DNA from: Mycolicibacterium doricum
GTDB taxonomy: Bacteria; Actinomycetota; Actinomycetes; Mycobacteriales; Mycobacteriaceae
Length of the DNA stretch: 64,000 bases
NCBI RefSeq assembly: GCF_010728155.1
Contig: NZ_AP022605.1
Span: 3,782,001-3,846,000 of the forward strand
Direction: 5' to 3'
Below are positions 35,565-44,787 of this stretch, piece after piece. Every line of letters begins with the position of its first letter. The stretch's first letter is position 1. Below the pieces are notes generated by a model. That model saw only the letters and a program-made list of their open reading frames with translations, was not told the DNA's origin and ran no database searches. The translations under genes and the position numbers were made by a program.

Positions 35565-35887
35565 CAGAGCTGTTTTTCGATAGCTTCTGAGCTCTTTTGG
35601 ATGGTTTTTGAACTTTCGGTATCCACGGTCGTGTAACCATGGGCCGCCGCACGAAAAGCTGTGCCGTGGGCAGCGACGCCGGCCTGCATCTCCTGCGATG
35701 CGGCCTGCCACTCGGCAAACTTCGCACGTAACGCCGCAGCGGATGCCCCCACCCACCCCGACTGTGCGGCCTCGATATCAGCATCTGCGGCCGCGTGAGC
35801 AGCCGATAAGTCGGCATGGTGCATATCCATGTGATCCGACGACATGTGCAGGTCGACTGGATCGACTCCCAGATGGTCTCCCATCAT
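35564..35887 (-). CDS. EspC-like WXG100 protein
   Basis: 107 residues from ATG 35887 with GGGAGGGG just upstream. Two helices surround SGWVGASAAALRAKFAEWQAASQEMQAGV, the W-x-G hairpin of type VII (ESX) substrates of the DUF2580/EspC type. The His/Met-rich opening (HMSSDHMDMHHADLSAAHAAADADI) is unusual and might bind metal. It is likely the secretion partner for the following hydrolase. Confidence 0.8.
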   Translation of the reverse strand: MMGDHLGVDPVDLHMSSDHMDMHHADLSAAHAAADADIEAAQSGWVGASAAALRAKFAEWQAASQEMQAGVAAHGTAFRAAAHGYTTVDTESSKTIQKSSEAIEKQL

Positions 35888-36112
35888 CTACCCCTCCCGC
35901 ATAACGATCGCGCACCCAACAGCAATCCGGTGAATGCGCCTTTTCACGATACAACCCCCGCAACAGCTACCAAGCCACCAATTTCTGACCTCCGCCCAAA
36001 GCCAATACTGTTTGCCCACTCCAAGCATGTCTACGGGAGCGCAGGTTTGTCCGCCGGGCAGTGGCGTATCCGGCCCAATTCCGCTGACCTCCAAACGAAC
36101 AAGCGCATAGCG

Positions 36113-36132
36113 CCTGCCTGCCTGCCTGCCTG
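36113..36132. repeat. CCTG tetranucleotide repeat, five copies
   Basis: CCTG is repeated five times without interruption, about 150 bases upstream of the second kinase. Tetranucleotide tracts can vary in length by slippage. Here it lies outside any gene I can support. Confidence 0.85.
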
Positions 36133-36282
36133 CGAAAAACACTGGCTCAACACGGCATTCGGATGTCGTGGCTGAGGCGCCAGCCCGTTTATCGCGAGCG
36201 GTCCAACTTCAACCACATGCCCCCGCGATTCGCCTGCAAAGTCGTACAATCCCGCGGAGCGATCGGTAGAACTTTCGGGGGA

Positions 36283-37710
36283 ATGATGAGTGCGCTGGAC
36301 AAACGGGTCGGCACCCAATTCGGCGTCTACGAGATCATTAGTCTGCTGGGCAAAGGCGGGATGGGATCGGTCTACCAGGCTCGCGACACCAAAAAGAAGC
36401 GCCTCGTCGCGCTGAAGATCCTCGCCGACGAGTACTCCCAAGACCCCGAATACCGTACCCGCTTCACCCGCGAAGCCCACGCAGCGGCCGAATTGCAAGA
36501 ACCCCACATCATCCCGATCCACGACTGGGGCGAAATCGACGGCTCGCTGTACATCGATATGCGGCTGGTCCGCGGCGCCACCCTGCGCGAACTGATCGCT
36601 GTCGGGCCGCTGGATCCCGAGCGCGCGGTGCACATCATCGGCCAGGTTGCCACCGCGCTCGATGACGCTCACAAAACTGGGCTGTTTCACCGAGACGTCA
36701 AGCCCGAGAACATCATCGTTACGGGGGGCACTGACTTCGCCTACCTGCTCGACTTCGGCATCGCTGAACGCGTTGGAGAAGACCACATCACCAAAGCCGG
36801 CATGACCGTCGGATCCATGGCCTACATGGCCCCCGAACGACTCAACGGCGAACCCACCGCCGCCGCCTCTGACATCTACGCCCTGGCCTGCGTGCTGTAT
36901 GAAACCCTCACCGGCGACCGCCCGTTTGGCACCGTCAGCATGCAACACCTGCTCAATGCACACCTGAGCAGCGCGCCACCCCAACCATCCCGGCCCAGCT
37001 CGGCTCTGTCGGCGTTCGATCCGGTCATTACCCGGGGCATGGCCAAGGAACCTGACGAACGCTATGGCACCGCCGGCGCCTTGGCACGCGCCGCCGGGCG
37101 CGCCCTGACCGTCGCCCCAGCCTCACCGATACCGGCCGATCAGCTAGAAACCATGGCAGGTCCAGTCGTACTGGCGGCCACCGACGTTCACACCCGCGCA
37201 GCATCATCGCCACCGCCGGCAGCCGACACGGCGGCCCAGCCGCCAGTCCCGACCGCCACGGGTCCCAATTGGCCGATGATCGGCCTCGGCGCGGCCGGCG
37301 TCGCCGCACTGCTGTTGGCGATCGGACTCGTGATCGGTGTGACCTCAGCCAATCGATCCGGCCCGAGTACGCCGTCTGCACAACCACCGCTGACCACCCA
37401 TACCCCGGCGCCTCTGCCGACGCCCACCGTGGCGGCTGATCCCACCACGAACTGGGCCTCCACCCCGCCGCCGATCGTCACCGGCGCCGACGCCAGCCAC
37501 CACCGCTGCGACGCCGGCATCGACCACCCCAACCACACCGGTCCCGGCAGCCGCGCCGGCCGCGGCAGCACTGCTACGAGCTGCCTGTTCACCTACAACG
37601 TGCTAACCGAATACTGGCGCATGGGCCCACCCAACAGATACCTGCGCATCGTGAACGCCTACGGCGCCGTCCCGTGCAACCCCAGCAAAACACATTGCTT
37701 GGGCGCCTAG
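36283..37710 (+). CDS. Transmembrane Ser/Thr protein kinase (PknB-type), C-terminus likely shifted
   Basis: 475 residues from ATG 36283 (a second ATG at 36286), GGGGGA upstream. The kinase domain has GKGGMGSVYQA, ALKIL, HRDVKPENIIV, DFGIAERV and the APERL segment. One membrane helix (WPMIGLGAAGVAALLLAIGLVIG) is followed by a Pro/Thr stalk. From about 37490 the stalk composition (TTAATPASTTPTTPVPAAAP) continues in another frame, so the present end (SHHRCDAGIDHPN...) is probably the product of a frameshift. It is divergent from the WXG/DUF1023/lipoprotein operon. Confidence 0.85.
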   Translation: MMSALDKRVGTQFGVYEIISLLGKGGMGSVYQARDTKKKRLVALKILADEYSQDPEYRTRFTREAHAAAELQEPHIIPIHDWGEIDGSLYIDMRLVRGATLRELIAVGPLDPERAVHIIGQVATALDDAHKTGLFHRDVKPENIIVTGGTDFAYLLDFGIAERVGEDHITKAGMTVGSMAYMAPERLNGEPTAAASDIYALACVLYETLTGDRPFGTVSMQHLLNAHLSSAPPQPSRPSSALSAFDPVITRGMAKEPDERYGTAGALARAAGRALTVAPASPIPADQLETMAGPVVLAATDVHTRAASSPPPAADTAAQPPVPTATGPNWPMIGLGAAGVAALLLAIGLVIGVTSANRSGPSTPSAQPPLTTHTPAPLPTPTVAADPTTNWASTPPPIVTGADASHHRCDAGIDHPNHTGPGSRAGRGSTATSCLFTYNVLTEYWRMGPPNRYLRIVNAYGAVPCNPSKTHCLGA

Positions 37711-38276
37711 CCATCGCCGCCACCCGACACGACCCCAACACCGCCAGTTTGATCGAACGGGCGATCACCGCATCTGACAACGCCGCCGCCGATGAACTCT
37801 GGGCCTCCCTCGGCGACCCCGCCGCCGCGGCCGCGGCCGTGCACCAGGTCCTCACCGATGGCGCCAACCCCGACGTCTACGTCCAAGCCGAACAAATCAG
37901 GCCGCCCTACAGTCCCTACGGTCAAACAATCTGGCCTCAAGCCGACGCCGCTCGATTCGCCTGGACGTTGCCATGCATTCCCGATGCCGATCCCGTGCTT
38001 GCCCAGATGCGCAACATCGCCTCCGGACAGCAATGGGGACTGGCTGCCCTCGACAACGCGGCCACCAAAGGCGGCTGGGGACCTGACCCCGACGGCAACT
38101 ACCTCGCCCGTCAAATCGGCGTCTACCAAACTGAAACCGGCGCCCTCGGGCTCGCGATCGCGACCGAACCCGACGACGGAACTTTCGCCACTGCCACTAG
38201 CATCCTCAACAATCCCGCCAACTGGATCACACAGAACACTGCCGAACTGCCCGGCGCTGGCTGTACAGCCGTGTGA
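37674..38276 (+). pseudogene. Serine hydrolase-like (beta-lactamase fold) 3' fragment
   Basis: The frame LIERAITASDNAAADELWASLGDPAAAAAAVHQVL contains the SDNAA motif (SxN equivalent). Later, WGLAALDNAATKGGWGPDPDGNYLARQIGVY carries the KGGWG motif (KTG equivalent) of class A-like serine hydrolases. The region holding the SxxK nucleophile is missing or out of frame. It overlaps the shifted end of the kinase. It may once have been a lipoprotein gene of its own or the kinase's outer domain. Confidence 0.6.
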
Positions 38277-38461
38277 TTCACACCTCGGCCCAATGAGCCC
38301 GCGACCTCGTCCCGGGGGCAGGAGGGCACAGCGGGACGCGGTGGAAACGCCCTACGTCACTGGCCAGCTGTGGCGAGCTTCTTGGCGCCGGAATGCAACC
38401 GGTAACGATTTCCGAACGGCGGACCGCAGGTCTATGCCGCGGCGATCGTCGGTTCATCTGG

Positions 38462-39291
38462 CTACTCGGCGCGCGGAGAAGAGTCGCTGCGTCGTTCCAA
38501 GACAACCGCTGTAATACCAAGTCCCATAAGCGCGAATGCAGCGACCGTCGCCGCCACAAGCCCGAACCCTGCCGAGTAGTGAGCAGTAGACCAGTCCGCT
38601 GGATCGTTGAACATGCCGCGCACATCTACCATTCGCCAGAGGCCGTTGATCAAGCTTGTTGCGGCCGCTACAACGATCACGATCATGGCCCGCAACCGAT
38701 GTCGGTTCTGTAGAAACAGCCACGCCGATCCCGCCATCAGCAAACCCAAGGCCAACGCTGCAACTCCTGGCGCATTAGGCCCTTCAGCCTCCAGCGCAGA
38801 TGCTTCTCGATGTTCCACAAACCCGCGCTCGGTCGAATCCTTGATGCCCGGCACGTCTACCGATACTCCACCGAAGCCCGACAAGGTCGCGGACACCTTG
38901 AGCGACCCATACCCGCCGTCAGAGGCTGCGTAGCTCAGCCGCCCCCACTCGGCAAACGACGTCAACGCCAGGCATAGGGCAACAGCGAAAATCGCCACTC
39001 CGATCATCCACCGATTACTTCCCCGCTCAACAGGTCCAGGCTGCGGCGGCCAGTGTCCCAGATGTCCGGAGCCGACGGTCTGGCGTCGGTCGTGTGGTCC
39101 CCCTACGTGTGGATTGCCTGCGTACGGGGGTGATGATTCACCCGGGCGTGAGGCGGGTCGGAGTATCTCGTGTGAGCCCCTGGGGCTGAAGTCCGGGGTG
39201 TTCGTTGATCGTTGGTCCACCTGCCACCGTCCCAATAGCGCTCGCTCGGCGAGCCGTCTGGATTGGGATACCAGCCAGCCGGTGTCTTCAT
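38462..39291 (-). pseudogene. DUF2510 membrane protein, frameshifted
   Basis: From ATG 39291 the frame MKTPAGWYPNPDGSPSERYWDGGRWTNDQ is a standard DUF2510 start. Near 39145 the frame changes to PGESSPPYAGNPHVGG, continuing through four membrane segments (WMIGVAIFAVALCLALTSFAEW; NAPGVAALALGLLMAGSAWLFLQ; AMIVIVVAAATSLINGLW; GFGLVAATVAAFALMGLGITAVVL) to 38462. The N-terminal module and the membrane part clearly belong together. One base change restores them. Function unknown. Confidence 0.72.
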
Positions 39292-39540
39292 CGGCAACTT
39301 GCTCCACGCCTCAGCCAGTTGACGACCGCGGCACCACAGCTGGGAATCATTCACGCATTCTGGCAGGACCGCCGCGTAGTTGGTACGCGGTTGGCAGGAC
39401 AATGTATGCCACGGAGACAGCGAGTGCTTGTCATTGCGCCCCACGGCCGCCGGCCACTGGTGATAGCGCCCGATCACGGCCGCGAACTTCTGGCGTCCGC
39501 GCATGGGCTCCGTTATCTGGGACCCAGAGTCGCAGCGGCA
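39292..39540. other. No supportable gene
   Basis: An open minus-strand frame continues upstream of the DUF2510 start to 39504 but shows no recognisable sequence. No plus-strand gene is seen. Confidence 0.35.
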
Positions 39541-39936
39541 TCAGGGGGTTGATGATCGCCCCAGGTCGGATGGCTGCCCGGTTTTGACCGGAAGGCGAGC
39601 AAGTTCCTCGAGGTGCGCCTGCCGGCGTTCTCGACGTTGAGTCCAACAGTCGGCAATCACCTCCCCAACGCGTTGCTGGATGTCGAGTAACTCCTGATGC
39701 GACGTGGACTGGCGCGCATCGACAGTCTGGGCATGAGCCCGGTACTTCTCCCGTTCGAATGTGGATATTACGGCTGGTTAGGGCCATTGTTCCGGGGTTG
39801 GGTGAGCCATCGTTCCGTTGCGGGGTGAGCCACTATGCCGGTGGCGGATGAGCCGTGGTGCCGCTGATGTTGTGGGTGCGACCGTTCGTCGGTCCGCGTC
39901 ATTGGGACGCGGACGTGACGAAAGGGGTCGCCTTCG

Positions 39937-41479
39937 ATGGTCGACTACAAACAGATCCTGCGGCTACGTGCAGAAGGGGTGAGTCAGCGCGGTATCGCCG
40001 ATGTGCTGGGCTGCTCGCGCAACACCGTGGCGTCGGTGTTCGCAGCCGCAACTGCGGCCGGCGTGGGCTTCGGGAGGTGGCGGACCTCGCTGCTGACGAG
40101 GTCCGCCACCGGTTGTTGCCCGCACCGATCAGGCCGGACTCAGACCGTGTGGCGCCGGATTTCGAGCATGTGCACCGCGAACTCGGGCGCCCGTCGGTGA
40201 CGCTGTTGCTGTTGTGGAATGAGTACGTCGCGGCGTGCCGGGCCAGCGGTGGAGTGCCGTATCGGTACTCGTTCTTCAACGAACAGTACCGCCGCTGGGT
40301 GGCCGCGACGGGGGCATCGATGCGCATCGTGCGCACCCGGGCGAATCCATCGAGGTCGACTGGGCCGGTGATGCGATGAGCTTCGCCGACCCGCTGACCG
40401 GTGCGGCGACCGAGGCGTGGCTGTTCGTGGCCGCGCTGTCGTTTTCGGCTTTCACGTATGTGGAGGCGTTCACCGATATGACGCTGGTGTCGTGGATCGA
40501 TGCGCATGTGCACGCATTCGAGGCTTTTGGCGGCACGGCCCGACTGCTGGTCCCGGACAACCTTCGCACCGGCGTATCGCGGGCCGACCGCTACGAACCG
40601 GCGCTGAACCCGGCTTATGCCGGGCTGGCCGAGCATTACGGCACCGCGATCATCCCGGCCAGGGTCAAGCGGCCGCGCGACAAGCCGGTCGTGGAAGGCA
40701 GCGTGCGGTTCGTCGCCAACCAGGTCGCCGCGGTGCTGCGTGATCGCAGGTTCGTGGGCCTGGCCGAGTTGAACGAGGCCCTCTTCGATGTGGTCGAGGC
40801 GATCAATGCGCGGCCATTTCAGAAGCGGGAGGACTCCAGGCAGATCGTATTCCTACGAGACGAGCAGCCACTGCTGCATCCCTTGCCGCCGGTGCGGTTC
40901 GAGTTAGCGGATCTACGAAAAGCCAAGGCAGGACCGAACTATCACATTCAAGTGGACCGCAATTTCTACTCAGTGCCATCGACGCTGATCGGGCAGAGTC
41001 TGGATGTGCGCCTGACCTCAGGCACCGTGGAGGTCTTCGTCGGCACCGAACGCGTGGCCTGCCATGTCCGGTTCAAAGGTGTTCGCGGCCGGTATGCCAC
41101 CGTGGCCGAGCACATGCCTGCCGGGCATCGACACCGACTGGCCGACTGGAGCCCGGCCCGCTTCGAGCAGTGGGCGGCAACCATCGGCCCGAACACCATG
41201 GCGTCGATCCAGGCGATCCTGGCCTCCCGCACGATCGTCGAGCAGTCCTACCGGTCGTGTTTGGGGGTGATGGCATTGGCCAAACGCCAAGGCGGTGCGG
41301 CTCGGCTCGAAGACACCTGTGGCCGGGCGCTGGGCGCGACACCGGCACCGTCCTACACGCTGATCAAGAAGCTATGGGCCACGTGGGAACCTGCCGATCC
41401 ACCACCGGTGGCGTCCCTCGGTGACGCCGGCTTCGTGCGCGGCGCCGACTACTACGGCCAGGGCGGGGGCCAATCATGA
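39937..41479 (+). pseudogene. istA: IstA transposase, two frameshifts
   Basis: Frame 1 gives MVDYKQILRLRAEGVSQRGIADVLGCSRNTVASVF (HTH). The next frame gives EVADLAADEVRHRLLPAPIR to FNEQYRRWVAATGASMRIVRT. The third frame gives HPGESIEVDWAGDAMSFADP onward through the rve core, with VPDNLRTGV, Glu in VEGSVRF and a C-terminal Mu-type domain, to 41479. Breaks fall near 40070 and 40345. Its stop overlaps the istB start (ATGA). The element is probably no longer able to move by itself. Confidence 0.85.
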
Positions 41480-42219
41480 TCGACGTGCAGACCTTGGACA
41501 GGCTCAAGGCGATGCGCCTGTCAGGCATGGCCGAGTACTTCGAGAACCTCGCCGCCGTCACCGGTGCGCAACCGCCCACCGGCCCGGAGATGGTCAAGAT
41601 GGCCGTCGACTGGGAATACGAACGCCGCCGCAACAGCAAGCTGCACCGACTGCGCCGACACGCAGCACTGGCCCAACCCGCCGCCGACATCGCTGACATC
41701 AAAGCCATGCCCGGCCGCAACGTGGATGCCGAGCTGATCGCCCGCCTCGCCGTCGGCAACTACCTGCAAAACCGTCAGGACGTCATCCTGCAGGGCCCGA
41801 CCGGCGCCGGGAAGACCTATGTAGCCTGCGCGCTGGGCAACAAGGCCTGCCAGCAATACCGCAGTGTGCTGTACTTGCCGGCCGGTGAACTGTTCGACCG
41901 GCTCACCATCGCCGAACGCACCGGGGAGCGCAAACGCTGCCTGGACACCCTGGTCAAGGTGGAGTTGTTGATCATCGATGACTGGTTCCTCACCACGCCG
42001 AGCCGCCAGCAGATTCAGCAGCTGCACACCTTGATCGATCGACGGCATAAGACGGCATCGACGATCTACTGCACCCAGCTGCCGCCCGGCCAGTGGCACG
42101 ACCGCATGGAGGAGAAGATCCTCGCCGACGCGATTATCGATCGCATCACCACCAACGCCCATGCCACCGTGCTGACCTGCGACGAATCAATGCGCAAGCA
42201 CTTCGGCCTGCCCGGCTGA
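41476..42219 (+). CDS. istB: IstB transposition helper ATPase
   Basis: 247 residues. A short N-terminal helical domain (LKAMRLSGMAEYFENLAAV) precedes the AAA+ ATPase with Walker A GPTGAGKT (residues 107-114), Walker B LLIIDDW, and the arginine region RIT. IstB assists IstA in target choice and strand transfer. The gene looks intact although istA is broken. Confidence 0.92.
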   Translation: MIDVQTLDRLKAMRLSGMAEYFENLAAVTGAQPPTGPEMVKMAVDWEYERRRNSKLHRLRRHAALAQPAADIADIKAMPGRNVDAELIARLAVGNYLQNRQDVILQGPTGAGKTYVACALGNKACQQYRSVLYLPAGELFDRLTIAERTGERKRCLDTLVKVELLIIDDWFLTTPSRQQIQQLHTLIDRRHKTASTIYCTQLPPGQWHDRMEEKILADAIIDRITTNAHATVLTCDESMRKHFGLPG

Positions 42220-42545
42220 CCAGCCGCCGGTGGGGCGGACCACCAGCTGGCCCGTCCCACCGGCACTACCCCAAGCCCAAGACGCACGCGGCTCGCCCCA
42301 CACCGGAGCAGCGGCCCACCAATCAGCGGCGCGATGGCTCACCGACCAACGGAACAGTGGCCTTCACTGAGCGTGATATCCACGAATGCGGTTGCGTGCG
42401 AATAGCAGTGGGTGGCAAAGGCCCCGGCCCCTAGGTAGATCACGGCGCTGGAGCATCGCGAGCCGGTGGCCCGGATCGCGGCCTGACACATAGGACGGCT
42501 CCCGACGAAATCTTGAGAACGATCGAGGGCTGGCAGTTGCCATAC

Positions 42546-42902
42546 CTAGCGCTCGAAACGATCACTTAGCCCGCGGAGCGGCTGCACTCGCGGAGCACCG
42601 TCGCGCACGGCTGCGCTGTGGCGAGCGAAGATCGCCTTCGGCCGTGACAAAGCCCTGCCCCAACTCTCACTCAACTTCGCACCCTGACGGACGACACTCG
42701 CGGCCTCGAAAGCTTGCTTAGCCTCCTCACGAGCGCATATAAGCGCTTGCTGCAGTTCTCCGAAGCCCAGGTCCGCCTGCTCGGACACGATGCGCAGTAC
42801 CAGAAGACATTGCGACACGTTGAGGCGCAACTCATCAAGTAAATCCAGAGCGTAGGCCGTGACGTGCTCTTCACCGTCAAAGTTGGATTCCAGCACATCC
42901 AT
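42546..42902 (-). CDS. Hypothetical helical protein, 118 residues
   Basis: Starts at ATG 42902 (MDVLESNFDGEEHVTAYALDLLDELRLNVSQCLLVLRIVSEQADLGFGELQQALICAREEAKQAFEAA). The sequence is strongly helical and acidic at the front. I do not recognise it. It is divergent from the XRE regulator at 42963 and precedes the IS21-split Cys/His gene, so the three may have formed one small regulated unit. Confidence 0.55.
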   Translation of the reverse strand: MDVLESNFDGEEHVTAYALDLLDELRLNVSQCLLVLRIVSEQADLGFGELQQALICAREEAKQAFEAASVVRQGAKLSESWGRALSRPKAIFARHSAAVRDGAPRVQPLRGLSDRFER

Positions 42903-42914
42903 TCCTGGAACGTA

Positions 42915-42924
42915 CTACTAGTAG
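42915..42924. promoter_or_regulatory. Palindrome CTACTAGTAG between divergent genes
   Basis: A perfect 10-bp palindrome lies in the 60-base gap between the 118-residue gene and the XRE regulator. It is a natural candidate for the XRE binding site. No experimental or comparative support is available here. Confidence 0.4.
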
Positions 42925-42962
42925 GGCAGACTTCCTGGGTCGACTCGCCCTGACTAGACGAC

Positions 42963-43223
42963 GTGCCGACGCGTCCAGAGCAAACAGACCCACACCGCTA
43001 TGCATATTGGGCGACCGTCCGGCTCCTCGTCGGAGGCCGCATCCGAGCCCTACGGGTGCAACGCGGAATGACCCAGGAGGGCCTTGCCCTCGCCTCCGGC
43101 GTCAGCCGCAACGTTCTCATCGACGTCGAACATGGCCGGCGCGGTCTGCTCTACGAGCGCCTATTTGACATAGCAGATGCGCTCGGGGTACCGGTCAGTG
43201 AGCTTCTCAGTGCCCCAGACTGA
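42963..43223 (+). CDS. XRE family regulator
   Basis: 86 residues from GTG 42963. A single helix-turn-helix domain: GGRIRALRVQRGMTQEGLALASGVSRNVLIDVEHGRRGLLYERLFDIADALGVPVSELL. No ribosome site is evident, so a leaderless transcript is possible. It probably controls itself and the divergent gene. Confidence 0.85.
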   Translation: MPTRPEQTDPHRYAYWATVRLLVGGRIRALRVQRGMTQEGLALASGVSRNVLIDVEHGRRGLLYERLFDIADALGVPVSELLSAPD

Positions 43224-43239
43224 TTGAGCCCACTACTCG

Positions 43240-44783
43240 TTAGGTTGATTGGCGTGCGCGACCCCTGGCACCACCGCGAGGTCGCAGTGGTATCGCGTGC
43301 GTTTGGGCCCATCGCGCCATCGTTGAGGTGCTCACCCCCTGTTCGCGTGCGAGGTCGGGAAGCGGTCGACCGTGAGTGACGTACTCGGTGTAGAACCATT
43401 CACGTTCGATGGTCGTTTTGGGTGACCTTCCAGGTTTGCGAAGATCAAGACCGTACTCCTCTGCGAGGCGGACCATCGTTTGTCTGCTTACGCCCAACTC
43501 GTTTGGCCACGTCCCGCAAGCTCTTTCCTTGCGTTTGGTACTGCTTGATGAATCGCTGCCGCGGATAGGCGTGCTTCGCGCGGTAGTAGGCTCCGTACTC
43601 CCGGTTCGGTGCCACTGGTGCGGGAAAACGGGTCAAGAGATAGCGTGCGACTTCGAGATCGACGCCGATCTGTGTCGCGGCATCACCAAGGGTCAGTCCG
43701 TTCCTAACGTGGTGATGCAGGCCGTCGATATCGGTGTCGTCGGGGTTGCCGCCCGGCAACTGTAGGCCCCGAAAGCACTCGCTCGATGGCTGATAGTGGA
43801 TGGGCTCCCCCCGCACCCCTTGACTAGCCAGGAATTCCACAGCGTGTTCATCGAGTGCATCGGCTAATTCTGGGGTCAGGTGATAGGGGAAGTTTGCAAT
43901 CTTGGTGCGTAGAGCTGCGCTGATGGCTTGGCTTTCCACTGTTGACCCGGATACGCGCTCATACAAGTAGTGACGGGCGACCGTCGCACGGGCGGGACCT
44001 TGGGCTGCGGTGTCAGTGTCTCGGCAGATGCGCCGCCATGTCTTGTCAGGCAACAGGGACCCATAGTCCAGCTCGCGCCGTCGGTGGTAGTCAATCGGAA
44101 CCTCAACGTCGCTCAGGTGGTCGGCGACAGCGTTGATGGCGCAGTTGATGTCATGCCAATCTGCATGCCTTTCCAGTAGTTGAAGTATTCGGGAAACACC
44201 ATGGCCATCGATCGGGCTGCGAATGGTCCGAACGCAGAAGTCGAGAGTCGCGCGGGTGCCCACGAGCAGGACTACCACGGCTAGCGCCGAGCGGAGTTGA
44301 CGGTGATGACAGCCCGGAATGGACAACGGTAACGACCATGCCTGCCACAAGGAGGCCGGCATCCGTCTGGCTAACCGCCTGATATCGGCCGATTTCCGCG
44401 TTGGAACAGCTGGCGAAGATGTGGCGGTGCGGTACCGCAGCTGGTCACTTGGCTTGAGGGTAGGGCCAAGTGCGGCGAGTTGTACGGCCTTCGTCACACC
44501 TCCGCTCCACAGCAGATTTGTGGTGCAGGGCTGCGCTTTCCGTTTCCGCATCGCAGTGATCAGCCATCGCATCGCCTCTCCGGCTGATTGCACGTCATCA
44601 CGTTGAAGGCAATGCAAGGCGGCGACAACCCCGACGGCCGTCAAGCTTGCGGGTCTAGGTGACCGAATAGTGAGCTGCTTTGTTGTGCTTCGAGTTTGGG
44701 GCGTCGGTAGCTGTGGATGATCTCGCTCATAGAACTGCAGCAGATCGGCTGGAATGATGGCTTCAAGCTCGCCCGGGGTGGCG
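43240..44783 (-). pseudogene. TniQ-type protein, C-terminal part, frameshifted and cut by ISAs1
   Basis: The frame stays open from the ISAs1 edge (GELEAIIPADLLQFYERDHPQLPTP) through RPASLTAVGVVAALHCLQRDDVQSAGEAMRWL, DIRRLARRMPASLWQAW, IDYHRRRELDYGSLLPDKTWRRICRDTDT, GLHHHVRNGLTLGDAATQIGVDLEVARYLL and QTQGKSLRDVAKRVG. A one-base loss near 43490 then leads to MGVSRQTMVRLAEEYGLDLRKPGR..., RPLPDLAREQGVSTSTMARWAQTHAIPLRPRG. The repeated HTH tail and central region resemble large actinobacterial TniQ-family proteins. The N-terminal TniQ domain is absent. Confidence 0.5.
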
Positions 44784-44787
44784 CACG

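Larger units (their letters stand above)
39761..42383 (+). mobile_element. IS21 family element with target duplication
   Basis: The left end GTGGATATTACG...GGCCATTGTTCC and the right end read inward GTGGATATCACG...GGCCACTGTTCC form a 33-bp imperfect inverted repeat. GAAT stands directly outside both ends (39757-39760 and 42384-42387). It carries istA (frameshifted) and istB. Repeated GTGAGCCA motifs inside each end are likely transposase sites. Confidence 0.88.
39541..42491 (-). pseudogene. 107-residue zinc-finger-like protein, split by IS21
   Basis: Part 1 runs from ATG 42491 (GGGAG just upstream) to 42384: MCQAAIRATGSRCSSAVIYLGAGAFATHCYSHATAF. Part 2 resumes at 39756 with EREKYRAHAQTVDARQ and ends at the stop at 39541. 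Removing the IS21 and one copy of the GAAT duplication joins the two in frame. The C-x10-C...C-x2-H pattern resembles small Cys/His proteins that open with C..AT..G..C. The gene lies 54 bases downstream of, and on the same strand as, the 118-residue gene at 42546. Confidence 0.7.

Noticed and set aside
38393..38713. Plus-strand frame over the end of the DUF2510 protein
   Set aside because: Antisense to well-defined membrane helices of the minus-strand gene.
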